This document shows positions 27,467-36,388 of a stretch of 64,000 nucleotides of DNA, piece by piece. Source of the stretch: Williamsia faeni (lineage in GTDB: Bacteria; Actinomycetota; Actinomycetes; Mycobacteriales; Mycobacteriaceae); NCBI GenBank assembly GCA_003202005.1, contig QJJF01000003.1, forward strand, positions 186,001 through 250,000. The letters run 5' to 3'. Made by a program: the position numbers and the translations under genes. Position 1 is the stretch's first letter. Each line of letters opens with the position of its first letter. Under the pieces are notes generated by a model, which was not told the DNA's origin, made no database searches, and saw only the letters and a program-made list of their open reading frames with translations.

Positions 27467-28723
27467 ATGGTTTCCCTGACGCGCGGCGCCAACACCCCGA
27501 TCGATGCCGGCCCCCTGACCGTCGTCGTGTCGGGGGCGCGGCCCGGCATGGTCGACGTGATGGCCTTCCAGCTGGCGGGCAATCACAAGACCCGCAACGA
27601 CAACGACTTCGTCTTCTTCAACCAGCCGACGTCGCCCGAAGGCGCGGTGGCGCTGTCGGGTGCGACCACACTCTCGATCGACCTGTCGCGGATCCCCGCC
27701 GACATCGACACCATCGCCATCGCGGTCGCGTGTGATGAAGGCTTTGCCGCGGGGCTGTCGTCCCTGCCCGGGCTCGGCGCCGCCATCAGTGGCACCGGCG
27801 TCACGGTGGATTTGCCTGCCGGCGGGCTCACCACCGAGCGTGCGGCGGTACTCGGCGAGGTCTATCGGCGCAACGGGCAATGGAAGGTCCGGAACGTCAG
27901 CGCCGGATGGGACCGCGGTTTCGCCGACCTCGTCCGCGAACACGGCGTGAGCGTCGACGACGAGCCAGCGACACCGGAACCGACAACAACCGAACCGGCC
28001 GTCAGAAGTGTTGCGGGAGAAGAAAAACTCTCCCTCGAGAAGCGGCAGCGCCTCGATATGCGCAAACGCGAAGTCCACAAGGTGTTGCTCACCAAGAATG
28101 CCGCCGGAGTGCGCGCCCGGGTCATCATCGTCATCGACAAGACCGGCAGCATGGCCAAGCAGTATTCGAAGAAAGTGATCCACCGTGTGGTGGAACGAAT
28201 GCTGGCGGTGGCCACCCAGATCGACGACGACGGGCAACTAGAGCCCTATATGTATGCCAAGTCCTATCTGCGCGTGCCTGACATCAGTGTCGGCAACATC
28301 GAGACCTGGACCGAGGAATACCTTCACATCTACGGCAAACACGGCGGGTTCGACTACGCCTCGATCGGCGCCATCAACGACGAACTCCCGATCATGAACG
28401 AGATCCTGAGCTCGGTGACCCCGGGTCACCCGGTCCTGGTTCTGTTCTTCACCGACGGTGGATTCCGGCAGAAGCGTCCGATCAGCGAACTGATGCGCAC
28501 GGCATCGAGCGCTCCGGTCTTCTGGCAGTTCGTCGGTATCGGCAAAGCGAACTACGGCCTGCTCGAACAACTCGACGAGATGGACGGACGACTTGTCGAC
28601 AACGCCGGCTTCTTTGCCCTCGACGACATCGACAAGGTTTCCGACGACGAGCTCTACCAGCGTCTGCTCTCCGAGTTCCCTGACTGGCTCCGCGCCGCAA
28701 AAGCCGCTCGAGTCCTCACGTAG
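27467..28723 (+). CDS. TerD domain fused to von Willebrand factor A domain
   Basis: A 418-residue protein. Residues about 1-160 are a TerD (tellurium-resistance/stress) domain, with the calcium-binding NDNDFVFFNQP region and an EVYRRNGQWK strand. An acidic Pro/Thr linker follows, then a charged coil at 185-210. Residues about 215-400 form a VWA domain: MIDAS DKTGS at 224-228 (Thr replaces the first Ser) and FFTDGG further on. TerD and VWA proteins make the core of the Ter chemical-stress system, but no terB, terC, terZ or terF is adjacent. GATAAT at 27455-27460 six bases before the ATG suggests a leaderless message. Confidence 0.88.
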   Translation: MVSLTRGANTPIDAGPLTVVVSGARPGMVDVMAFQLAGNHKTRNDNDFVFFNQPTSPEGAVALSGATTLSIDLSRIPADIDTIAIAVACDEGFAAGLSSLPGLGAAISGTGVTVDLPAGGLTTERAAVLGEVYRRNGQWKVRNVSAGWDRGFADLVREHGVSVDDEPATPEPTTTEPAVRSVAGEEKLSLEKRQRLDMRKREVHKVLLTKNAAGVRARVIIVIDKTGSMAKQYSKKVIHRVVERMLAVATQIDDDGQLEPYMYAKSYLRVPDISVGNIETWTEEYLHIYGKHGGFDYASIGAINDELPIMNEILSSVTPGHPVLVLFFTDGGFRQKRPISELMRTASSAPVFWQFVGIGKANYGLLEQLDEMDGRLVDNAGFFALDDIDKVSDDELYQRLLSEFPDWLRAAKAARVLT

Positions 28724-28746
28724 CCGGCCCGCCCTGCCCACCCAAC

Positions 28747-28813
28747 CCCGAAACTGTGCCCTTTTGGCGGAGCCCACCTGGGGTTTTGTTCGCCAAAAGG
28801 GCACAGTTTCGGG
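28747..28813. terminator. 23-bp perfect inverted repeat between convergent genes
   Basis: Arms 28747-28769 and 28791-28813 are perfect 23-bp complements separated by a 21-base spacer. The hairpin sits between the converging TerD-VWA and ABC permease genes and would end transcription from both sides. It lacks a classical T tract, and the length and perfection are more than a terminator needs. Confidence 0.7.
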
Positions 28814-28825
28814 TGTGCCGGGGGA

Positions 28826-29593
28826 TCAGGCGCGAGTCGCGGCGCCCATCGCCCTGATGCCCACGGCCAGTCCTGCCGCTGCCGTCAGGACGGCAGCCAG
28901 TGCGCCGGCGCCGATCACCGAGAAGTCGAAATCGCCCACGAACAGCGCACGTTCGGCTTCGACGACATAGTGCAGCGGGTTGATGTTCACCAGGAACTGC
29001 ATCCATCCGGGCGCATCTTCGAGTGGCAGCATCGTTCCCGACAGGATCAGCAGCGGGAACATCAGCGTCTGCTGCACCGTCCAGAACACCCAATCCTGTT
29101 CGCGGACAGCCAATGCCAGGCTGTAGGACAGAGAACCCAATCCGACGCCGAAGACGGCGAGGATCAGGATCCCGATCGCCGCTCCACCGATGTTGATGTC
29201 GAATCCCAGCGGCAACCCGATCAGCAAGATGATCACCGACTGCGCGGCGAGCGGGACCATCTCTTTCAACGCCCGGCCGAGCAACAAGGAACTACGCCTC
29301 AGCGGAGTCACCAGCATCCGCTCATGGCTGCCGGTGTGCATTTCATCCATCAGGTTCGCCCCGGTCATCGACGTGCCGAATATCGCGATCATCGCGAGGA
29401 CGCCGGGTATGAACCAATTCCAGACGTTGCCCGAATCTGCCGCGCCAGGAACACCTTTGAGAAGCGGACCGAACAGTGCGAGCAAGATCAGTGGTTGCAC
29501 CAGGCTGAAGATCACCGTGAACGGATCTCGGACGGTGGGCCGCAGTTCGCGGACCAGGACGATGGAGCTGTCTCGAACAATCGTGGAAGTCAT
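28826..29593 (-). CDS. ABC-2 type transporter permease
   Basis: A 255-residue membrane protein with six segments in the DrrB-like ABC-2 family. The family motif is around HYVVEAERALFVGDF near the end. It would form the membrane channel of a drug or lipid exporter with the ATPase encoded 41 bases upstream. It ends near the large inverted repeat at 28747-28813. Confidence 0.92.
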   Translation of the reverse strand: MTSTIVRDSSIVLVRELRPTVRDPFTVIFSLVQPLILLALFGPLLKGVPGAADSGNVWNWFIPGVLAMIAIFGTSMTGANLMDEMHTGSHERMLVTPLRRSSLLLGRALKEMVPLAAQSVIILLIGLPLGFDINIGGAAIGILILAVFGVGLGSLSYSLALAVREQDWVFWTVQQTLMFPLLILSGTMLPLEDAPGWMQFLVNINPLHYVVEAERALFVGDFDFSVIGAGALAAVLTAAAGLAVGIRAMGAATRA

Positions 29594-29634
29594 CGTGAAT
29601 CTCCTTGGGTGGCAGTAGGTCGGGAGGCCGGGGG

Positions 29635-30624
29635 TCAGGCGGCCGCGGATTCGCGCAGGCTGCGCCCGGTGAGGGACAGAAAGACGTCGTCCAATGTCGG
29701 ACGCGAGGCCTGCGCCGTCCGGATGGTGATCGCTCGCTCCGTTGCCGCCGCGATCAGTGTCGGCAGCATCACATCAGCGCGCTCCACCTGCAGACCAACG
29801 GTCAGAGCGTCAACGGTCACGTCCCGGGTCTGGGCAAAACCTGTTGCCAGGCGGGCCAATTCGTCGGCATCCGCGGCTCGTTCGACGGTGAGGTCGATGC
29901 GGTCGCCGGCGAGTTTGTCTTTCAGTGCGGCCGCGGAATCGTCGGCGATCACGGTGCCCTTGTCGATGACAACCACCCGTTCGGCCATCGCATCGGCTTC
30001 GTCGAGATAGTGGGTGGTGAGCACGATGGTGGCTCCGGTTTCGGCGCGCAATCGCGAAATGTGCGTCCACAGGTTGGCGCGACTCTGCGGGTCCATGCCG
30101 GTGGTGGGTTCATCGAGGAAGATCACCGGCGGCCGATGGACGATTCCGAGGGCGATATCGAGACGGCGACGTTGTCCACCGGAGAGCGTGCTGACCTTCC
30201 GATTCTCCATACCCGTCAGGTCCAGCGCCGCGATCAATTCATCTGCACGGGAAGCGCTTTCGGACCTCTTGCGGCCATAGCACAGTCCCTGCGTCACGAG
30301 TTCCTCGCGGACGCGCTGGTTGTTGCCGCCGCCGTTGCCCTGACCCACGTAGCCGATCTTCCGGCGGACGGCGTCGGGTTCGTCGGCGATGTTGTGGCCC
30401 TCCAGCCAGGCCGAGCCCGACGTCGGGCGCAGCAGTGTGGTGATCATGCGCAGAGTCGTAGATTTTCCGGCGCCATTCGGCCCCAGGAGGGCCAGTAACT
30501 CCCCTTTGGCCACGGTCAGGTCGATGCCCTTGACCGCCTCGACCGTGTTCTTGCCCTGTTTGAACGTCTTCGTGAGCGCCGCGACCTCGATCGCCGGTGC
30601 AGTCGTGATTGTGCCTGTGGTCAT
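29635..30624 (-). CDS. ABC transporter ATP-binding protein, DrrA-like
   Basis: About 329 residues. Walker A is GPNGAGKST, the signature LSGGQRRRLD, Walker B VIFLDEPTTGMD and the switch His in TTHYLDEA. The C-terminal extension ending in RPTLDDVFLSLTGRSL is typical of daunorubicin-resistance-type ATPases. Energises export by the downstream permease. Of two adjacent ATGs, 30624 has GGAGG five bases upstream. Divergent from a WYL regulator across 98 bases. Confidence 0.92.
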   Translation of the reverse strand: MTTGTITTAPAIEVAALTKTFKQGKNTVEAVKGIDLTVAKGELLALLGPNGAGKSTTLRMITTLLRPTSGSAWLEGHNIADEPDAVRRKIGYVGQGNGGGNNQRVREELVTQGLCYGRKRSESASRADELIAALDLTGMENRKVSTLSGGQRRRLDIALGIVHRPPVIFLDEPTTGMDPQSRANLWTHISRLRAETGATIVLTTHYLDEADAMAERVVVIDKGTVIADDSAAALKDKLAGDRIDLTVERAADADELARLATGFAQTRDVTVDALTVGLQVERADVMLPTLIAAATERAITIRTAQASRPTLDDVFLSLTGRSLRESAAA

Positions 30625-30722
30625 CATGTCCTCCAGAAGAAGTTGCCCCTGAACTGCAGTGACACAAAGCTACGACCCAATGAGGACAGAATCGGTCCGC
30701 AATTTCTGGCATGGTTGAAATC

Positions 30723-31691
30723 ATGTTGGATACGTCAGCGCGACTGCTCCGCCTCCTGAGCCTGTTGCAAACCCGGAAGGAATGGTCAGGTGCCGATCTG
30801 GCAGAGCGCCTGAACATCACCACCCGCACAGTGCGGCGCGATGTCGACCGGCTCCGCGAGCTCGGCTATCCGGTGGACGGCACCGTAGGCGTCGGCGGTG
30901 GCTATCAACTCGGTGCCGGCGCCGAGATGCCCCCGCTACTCCTCGACGACCAGGAGGTCCTGGCGGTGGCGCTCGGTCTCGGAGCCGGTGCCACGGCGTC
31001 GGTCACCGGCCTGGATGAAGCGAGTGTCCGGGCACTGTCGAAGTTGCGGCAGGTGATGCCATCTCGGCTTCGTCACCGCCTGGATTCGCTCCAGGTCGAT
31101 GCCACCCCGATGCGGGCACCGGCATCGCAGGTCGACGCGACCGTGCTGTCCGACGTGGCAGCGGTGTGCCATCGCCATGAACGTTTGCGATTCGACTACC
31201 GCGCCCGCGACGGTGCCGAGAGTCGTCGCGACGTCGAGCCATATCGATTGGTTCGCAGCGGTTTACGCTGGTATCTACTCGCCTGGGATCTCGGTCGCGA
31301 CGACTGGCGCTCATTCCGCGTCGACCGCCTCACCCCGAAAATCCCGACCGGCCCCAGGTTCACCCCGCGAGAGCTGCCCGAGGGTGGCGCAGCGGCGTTC
31401 ATCGCCCGCAGCATCGGTTCGGTGTACCGGCAGGCCACTGCCCGCGTGCGGATCCACAGCCCGCTCGAACAGGTCGCGGAGATGGTCGACGCCGCGTGGG
31501 GTGAAGTCGAATCGGCTGACGTGAACAGCTGCGAGGTAGCGCTCTTCGGCAAGTCGCTGACGTCGATCGCGCGGTGGCTCTACGCATTCGACGCCGACTT
31601 CACCGTTGTCTCACCCGCCGAATTGCGCACCGAATGCCACGAAGTCGCCGACTTCCACGTCAAGGTCGCCGAGCGCTACCGCAATGCCTGA
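30723..31691 (+). CDS. WYL-domain transcriptional regulator (YafY type)
   Basis: A 322-residue regulator. A DeoR-like winged helix occupies the first 65 residues (RLLRLLSLLQTRKEW, TTRTVRRDVDRLRELGY). A WYL ligand-sensing domain starts near 140 (RFDYRARDG, RLVRSGLRWYLLAWD) and a WCX C-terminal domain follows. Its position divergent to the drug-type ABC operon makes it the likely regulator of that operon. ATG 30723 preferred over the GTG/ATG codons just before it. Its stop abuts the channel gene stop. Confidence 0.88.
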   Translation: MLDTSARLLRLLSLLQTRKEWSGADLAERLNITTRTVRRDVDRLRELGYPVDGTVGVGGGYQLGAGAEMPPLLLDDQEVLAVALGLGAGATASVTGLDEASVRALSKLRQVMPSRLRHRLDSLQVDATPMRAPASQVDATVLSDVAAVCHRHERLRFDYRARDGAESRRDVEPYRLVRSGLRWYLLAWDLGRDDWRSFRVDRLTPKIPTGPRFTPRELPEGGAAAFIARSIGSVYRQATARVRIHSPLEQVAEMVDAAWGEVESADVNSCEVALFGKSLTSIARWLYAFDADFTVVSPAELRTECHEVADFHVKVAERYRNA

Positions 31692-32543
31692 TCACCGCTC
31701 GCGTGTGTTCTCGTCCGCCTGGTCTTCGCCCGCCTGGTCGTCGTCCGACCGGTGAGTTTCCGACGACGGCACCGAGATTACCGCCGCCAGCATCCCTTTC
31801 AGTTCTTCGACCTCACTCCGCAGCAGGTCCAGATGCGCCGCGGTCGCCACCTGATTCGCCGCTTGATTCGCCGCGTGTTCTTCGGCAACCCGCTGGCCAA
31901 TCCAGGATGCCAGTGTCGCGGTGACCACACCGATCAGGCTGATGCCGGCGAGCATCAGAAGCGCCGCGACCACGCGTCCGGTTCCCGATACCGGCGCGTA
32001 GTCGCCGTATCCGACCGTTGTCACCGTGGTCATCGACCACCACACTGCTTCGCCGAAGGTCTTGATTCCCGAGTCGGGGTGCGGCCGTTCGACTTCCAGG
32101 ATCGCCAGCGACGCAACATAGAGGAGCAGGGCAGTGCTGGCGACCGTGTAGATGATCACGCGTCCTCGTGTGAAACCGCCGACCATCTTCTGGAGCACAC
32201 CGACCAAGATGAGCACGCGTAGGAGTCGCAGCGGCCGAAGAATCGGTAGCGCAACAATTGCGAGGTCCAACAGGTGCATGTAAAACCACCGGAACCGCCG
32301 TGGGGCCAGCAGCAACCGGCACACGTAGTCGACCACAAACGCGAGCCATGCCGCCGCGACCACAACCAACAGCACGAATTCGGCAACACCCTCCGGACGC
32401 GCGAGGACCTGGAACGAGTAGGAGATGAGGAAGATCACCGCGACCACTGCCAGCGGCCATTCGGTGCGCTTCTCCCACAAGCCGAGCTTGTCGACCGGCT
32501 CTTCCACAAACTTGTTCACGTCACAGAAGTTACGGTGTGTCAT
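31692..32543 (-). CDS. Voltage-gated-type potassium channel
   Basis: A 283-residue channel subunit with six membrane segments. An S4-like segment RPLRLLRVL is at 103-111 and the selectivity filter TVGYGD at 176-181 after the pore helix WWSMTTVT. A C-terminal cytoplasmic coil (about 215-250) could assemble tetramers; there is no RCK domain. The ATG at 32543 overlaps the ATG of the divergent OsmC gene (CATG at 32541-32544). GTG 32519 is an alternative start with no better ribosome site. Confidence 0.88.
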   Translation of the reverse strand: MTHRNFCDVNKFVEEPVDKLGLWEKRTEWPLAVVAVIFLISYSFQVLARPEGVAEFVLLVVVAAAWLAFVVDYVCRLLLAPRRFRWFYMHLLDLAIVALPILRPLRLLRVLILVGVLQKMVGGFTRGRVIIYTVASTALLLYVASLAILEVERPHPDSGIKTFGEAVWWSMTTVTTVGYGDYAPVSGTGRVVAALLMLAGISLIGVVTATLASWIGQRVAEEHAANQAANQVATAAHLDLLRSEVEELKGMLAAVISVPSSETHRSDDDQAGEDQADENTRER

Positions 32544-33000
32544 GGCGACTCACGTGTATTCATCGCATCTCGTGTGGCACGGGTCGACCGGAGTCGGATA
32601 TCGGGCATATTCGCGAGACCACCGGGCGGTGACACCACCGGCCGCCGACGAGATCGCCTTGAGTGCCGATCCGCACTTCCGCGGCAACGAGCAACTGATG
32701 AATCCTGAACAACTTGTCGTGCTGGCGGCAAGCTCCTGCCAATTGTTGTCGTTCCTCGCCGTTGCCGCTCGTGCCGGCATCGATGTCCTTGCCTACGAAG
32801 ACGATGCATCCGGAGCGATGGATGAGGCCGGCACACCGATTCGCATCGGAACCATCGAACTCTTCCCCACTGTCCGGGTGGCCACAGGTACGGACCCTGA
32901 TGAAGTTCTGGCGCTCGTCGAGCAGGCCCATCACGAGTGCTACATCGCCAATTCGCTGAATTCGGTTGTCACGGTCACCGCCACAATTCACCTCGAGTGA
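32542..33000 (+). CDS. OsmC family peroxiredoxin-like protein
   Basis: A 152-residue OsmC/Ohr-superfamily protein with the two redox cysteines at Cys66 (AASSCQ) and Cys133 (HECYIANS), consistent with reduction of organic peroxides in the cytoplasm. MNPEQLVVLAASSC is the OsmC-like signature. TACGGT at 32531-32536 is positioned as the -10 box of a leaderless transcript starting at the ATG, which overlaps the start codon of the divergent channel gene. Confidence 0.88.
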   Translation: MATHVYSSHLVWHGSTGVGYRAYSRDHRAVTPPAADEIALSADPHFRGNEQLMNPEQLVVLAASSCQLLSFLAVAARAGIDVLAYEDDASGAMDEAGTPIRIGTIELFPTVRVATGTDPDEVLALVEQAHHECYIANSLNSVVTVTATIHLE

Positions 33001-33001
33001 G

Positions 33002-33238
33002 GTGACCGACCCGGCTATATTCGATCAGGTGACCAACACCGGCTCTTCGAAGAACGACGCTCTCACCAGAAATCTCCTTGTAGTTGTCGAGATCGCCGCA
33101 ATTCTCTTGACCGCCGTCGCAATTTACGACATCGCCAACGGCGAACACAGCTTGAGCGTCTGGGTGGCCATCGTCTGCTGGCCCATCGTCGCAATCTTCA
33201 ACGGGGTCAAACTCTTCAAGTTGCTCCAGAACCACTGA
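33002..33238 (+). CDS. Small two-segment membrane protein
   Basis: About 78 residues starting at GTG 33002, one base after the OsmC stop. Two hydrophobic segments (NLLVVVEIAAILLTAVAIYD and VWVAIVCWPIVAIFNGVKLF) are separated by a short polar loop. No family recognised. Likely translated with osmC. GTG 33029 would shorten it by nine residues. Confidence 0.6.
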   Translation: MTDPAIFDQVTNTGSSKNDALTRNLLVVVEIAAILLTAVAIYDIANGEHSLSVWVAIVCWPIVAIFNGVKLFKLLQNH

Positions 33239-33306
33239 CCGACGCCGGCGGCCGCGGACCTGATCATGGTCCGCGGCCGCCGTGCGTGTCAGCTATTTCT
33301 CACCGG

Positions 33307-34713
33307 TCAGACTGCGACCGGCTTCTTGTCTTCGGTTTCCACCGCGTCGGTTTCCACCTTGTCCCAGCGGTCATGTCCGTCGTCGATCATCTTCAGCTCG
33401 TCGAACGGATCGGTACCGGCAAGCACTCCGGCCACCTTCTTGTTGTCGACCGTATTGGTCCACGACCCGACCAGCAGCGTGGCGACGGCATTTCCGGAGA
33501 AGTTGGTCACCGCGCGGGCTTCGGACATGAACCGGTCGATTCCGACAATCAGTCCGACTCCGTCGAGAAGTTCGGGACGGTGGCTCTGCAGGCCGCCGGC
33601 CAGGGTGGCCAAGCCGGCACCACTGACACCGGCCGCGCCCTTGGAGGCGACGATCATGAACACCAGCAGCGAGATCTGCTCACCCAGCGACAGCGGGTCA
33701 CCCATGGCGTCGGCGACGAACAGCGACGCCATCGTGAGGTAGATCGCGGTGCCATCGAGGTTGAACGAATACCCGGTCGGGACAACAATTCCGACGGTGC
33801 TGCGTTCCACACCGAGGTGCTCCATCTTGGCGATCAGTCGCGGCAGGGCGGATTCGGAGGACGACGTGGCGAAGATGAGCAGGTACTCGCGGGCCAGGTA
33901 CCGGACCAGTTTGAAGATCGAGATTCCGGCCACCAAGCGCAGGAGTGATCCCAGGACCACGAAGACGAAGATCGCGCAGGTGATGTAGAAGCCGAGCATC
34001 AGCGTGAGCAGTTCGGTGATCGCGCTCCAGCCGGTCTGTCCGACGACGTTGGCGATGGCGCCGAAGGCACCGATCGGGGCTAGCCACAAGATCATGCCGA
34101 GGACTTTGAAGACCACTTTCTGAAGCAACTCGACCGCTCGCAGAACCGGATCGCCCGATTTGGTCGGCAGGCTCTGGATCGCGAAACCGACCAGAAGTGC
34201 GATGAACAGGGTCTGCAGGACACTGCCCTCGGTGAGCGCCGACAACATCGACGTCGGGATGATCCCCTGCAGGAAGTCCATCGTGCCGCCGGATTCGTGC
34301 GCCTTCTCCGCCAGGCTGGCGCCTGTTCCCATTTTGCTCGGGTCGATCGTGAGGCCGCTCCCCGGGCTCAGCAGGTTACCGACCACGAGGCCGATCGCCA
34401 GCGCCACCGTGGACATGGCGAGGAAGTATGCGAAGGCGAGTCCGCCGACCTTTCCGACCGTCGCCGCGGCCCGGACCGAGCCGATACCGAGCACGATGGT
34501 GCAGAAGATGACCGGACTGATCATCATCTTGATCAAGCTGACGAACATGGTGCCGAGGACACCGAACTCCTGGCCCACCTCGGGGGCGACGAGTCCGACG
34601 ACGACACCTGCGACCACCGCGACGATCACGGCGATGTACAGCCAGTGTGTGCGGTCGCGTTGCTTGCGGGCCGGCGGATCACCGGCTGTTGATCGATCTT
34701 GTGTGGTTGTCAT
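33307..34713 (-). CDS. dctA: C4-dicarboxylate:cation symporter DctA
   Basis: A 468-residue SLC1-type secondary transporter with eight membrane segments and two re-entrant loops. The serine-rich loop is TSSSESALPRLI, and the substrate-binding region is NLDGTAIYLT and KGAAGVSGAG. It imports succinate, fumarate or malate. ATG 34713 has AAGGAAG eight bases upstream. Divergent from a CitA/DcuS-type kinase gene, a classical arrangement in which the two-component system controls the carrier. A perfect CRP-type site lies in the shared gap. Confidence 0.92.
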   Translation of the reverse strand: MTTTQDRSTAGDPPARKQRDRTHWLYIAVIVAVVAGVVVGLVAPEVGQEFGVLGTMFVSLIKMMISPVIFCTIVLGIGSVRAAATVGKVGGLAFAYFLAMSTVALAIGLVVGNLLSPGSGLTIDPSKMGTGASLAEKAHESGGTMDFLQGIIPTSMLSALTEGSVLQTLFIALLVGFAIQSLPTKSGDPVLRAVELLQKVVFKVLGMILWLAPIGAFGAIANVVGQTGWSAITELLTLMLGFYITCAIFVFVVLGSLLRLVAGISIFKLVRYLAREYLLIFATSSSESALPRLIAKMEHLGVERSTVGIVVPTGYSFNLDGTAIYLTMASLFVADAMGDPLSLGEQISLLVFMIVASKGAAGVSGAGLATLAGGLQSHRPELLDGVGLIVGIDRFMSEARAVTNFSGNAVATLLVGSWTNTVDNKKVAGVLAGTDPFDELKMIDDGHDRWDKVETDAVETEDKKPVAV

Positions 34714-34772
34714 GACGGCAACTTCCTTTGTGGAGTCGGCGAGAAGTGATCTGCAAGAATGGTGTTCCACAA

Positions 34773-34788
34773 CGTGAGCCAGGTCACG
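34773..34788. promoter_or_regulatory. CRP/GlxR-type site between dctA and its sensor kinase
   Basis: CGTGAGCCAGGTCACG is a perfect CGTGA-N6-TCACG dyad, the known binding consensus of mycobacterial CRP and corynebacterial GlxR. It lies 60 bases upstream of dctA and 35 upstream of the kinase gene, so it could regulate both. Confidence 0.65.
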
Positions 34789-34822
34789 ATTAAGTTCATT
34801 ACGTTCAGGGTCGGAGAGGTTC

Positions 34823-36388
34823 ATGCCCAGGTTGGTGCCGCGTTCCCTGGCCGGACAGGCATTCGCGCTGCAGCTCGTCGTCATCGCGCTGATGGTGTTG
34901 GCCGGTGGCACGCTGGCTCTGATCGATGCCCGGCGCGATGGCGATGCCGCGGCCCGCCAGCAGGTCACCGGTATCGCCAGTTCGCTCGCGGAATCACCGT
35001 CCACCGCCGCGGCGATCGAATCCGGAACTGCATCCGCGGTACTGCAACCGGTGACCGAGCAGGTTCGCGAGGACACCAACATCGCATTCATCACGATCAT
35101 GGCGCCCGATCGGACCCGATTCACCCACACCAATCCCGCACTCATCGGTGCGCCGTACCTCGGCACCATCGAGCCGGCGTTGGAGGGCAAGACGTTCACC
35201 GAGGTGTACACCGGCACCCTCGGTCCCTCGATCCGGGCAGTCGCACCGGTCAAGTCGAATTCGGGCGAGGTCATCGGCCTGGTGTCTGCGGGTATCACCC
35301 AGCAGACGCTCGCCGGGAGATGGCAGGATCAATGGCCGCAGATCTTGGCCATTGCCGTTGCCGCGCTGGGTGTTTCACTCGTCGGGATCTGGGCGATCCG
35401 GCGTCGTCTGCTGCGGCAGACGCATGGGCTCGGGCCGGCCGAATTGCAGGTGATGTACGAACATCACGACGCCATACTGCATTCGGTCTCCGAAGGGCTC
35501 ATCGTGCTCGATCGGAACGGGGTGGCACTGGCCAACGACGAAGCCCGCCGACTGTTGTCGCTACCCGCCGGTGACGTCGACAGAGATTCTCTGCCACCAT
35601 TTTTGCGGTCATACTCACCCGGCGCCCGCGACGAGGTCCACGTGACCGGCGACCGTGTTCTGGTCGTCAACCGGTCGCACGTCCCCGGGGACCGCTCCCC
35701 CGACACCGAGGTGGTCACCATCCGCGATCGCACCGAATTACAGGGCGCCCTGGGCGAACTCAACTCGATGCGCGTGTTCGCCGAATCGTTGCGGTCGCAG
35801 GCGCACGAGTCGGCAAACCGGCTGCACACCATCGTCACACTCGTCGAGATGGGTCGCAGCAGCGAAGCCGTGCGGTTTGCCACCGACGAGTTGCAACTGT
35901 CGCAGCAATTGGTCGACCGGCTGTCGAACACGGTCGGCGAACCGGCGCTGGCGGCCCTGCTACTCGGCAAGAGTGCCCAAGCCGACGAACGCGCCATCAG
36001 TCTGACGATCACCGATGACACCGAATTGCCCTCGGACGCCGACGAAGTCCCGTTGTCGGGACAGGAGCTGATCACGGTCGTGGGCAATCTGATCGACAAT
36101 GCGCTCGACGCCTGCGACCGCGACGATCCATGGGTGGAGGTGACGGTGCGCCAAGATGCCGACCAACTGCTGATCCAGGTCGCCGACAGTGGCCCCGGCA
36201 TGGATCCCGCTGAATTCTCCAGAGCGATGCAGCGCGGATACTCCACCAAGTCGGACACCGAAGCCGGGCGGCGGGGGCTCGGCCTGGCGTTGGTCGCGCA
36301 GGTCGTCGCACGGCACCACGGCACGCTTGATGCCGAAATGACCTACGGCTCCGTGGTCACGGTGCGCATCGGGGTCGATCGCCGATGA
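34823..36388 (+). CDS. Sensor histidine kinase, CitA/DcuS family
   Basis: A 521-residue membrane kinase. Membrane segments are at about 12-34 and 172-192, enclosing an extracytoplasmic PDC sensor domain. A PAS-like domain follows at 215-310 and the dimerisation helix has the phospho-accepting His328 (SQAHESANRLHTI). The ATPase domain carries NLIDNALDA and DSGPGMDP. Such kinases sense citrate or C4-dicarboxylates, which fits the divergent dctA. It overlaps the response regulator by ATGA. Confidence 0.92.
   Translation: MPRLVPRSLAGQAFALQLVVIALMVLAGGTLALIDARRDGDAAARQQVTGIASSLAESPSTAAAIESGTASAVLQPVTEQVREDTNIAFITIMAPDRTRFTHTNPALIGAPYLGTIEPALEGKTFTEVYTGTLGPSIRAVAPVKSNSGEVIGLVSAGITQQTLAGRWQDQWPQILAIAVAALGVSLVGIWAIRRRLLRQTHGLGPAELQVMYEHHDAILHSVSEGLIVLDRNGVALANDEARRLLSLPAGDVDRDSLPPFLRSYSPGARDEVHVTGDRVLVVNRSHVPGDRSPDTEVVTIRDRTELQGALGELNSMRVFAESLRSQAHESANRLHTIVTLVEMGRSSEAVRFATDELQLSQQLVDRLSNTVGEPALAALLLGKSAQADERAISLTITDDTELPSDADEVPLSGQELITVVGNLIDNALDACDRDDPWVEVTVRQDADQLLIQVADSGPGMDPAEFSRAMQRGYSTKSDTEAGRRGLGLALVAQVVARHHGTLDAEMTYGSVVTVRIGVDRR

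Noticed and set aside
26975-28723. Complete tellurite-resistance operon
   Set aside because: Only one TerD-type gene is present; no TerC, TerB or other Ter components nearby.
33307-35298. A longer DctA starting inside the kinase gene
   Set aside because: ATG 34713 has a good ribosome site and gives the usual DctA length; the extension overlaps the divergent kinase gene.
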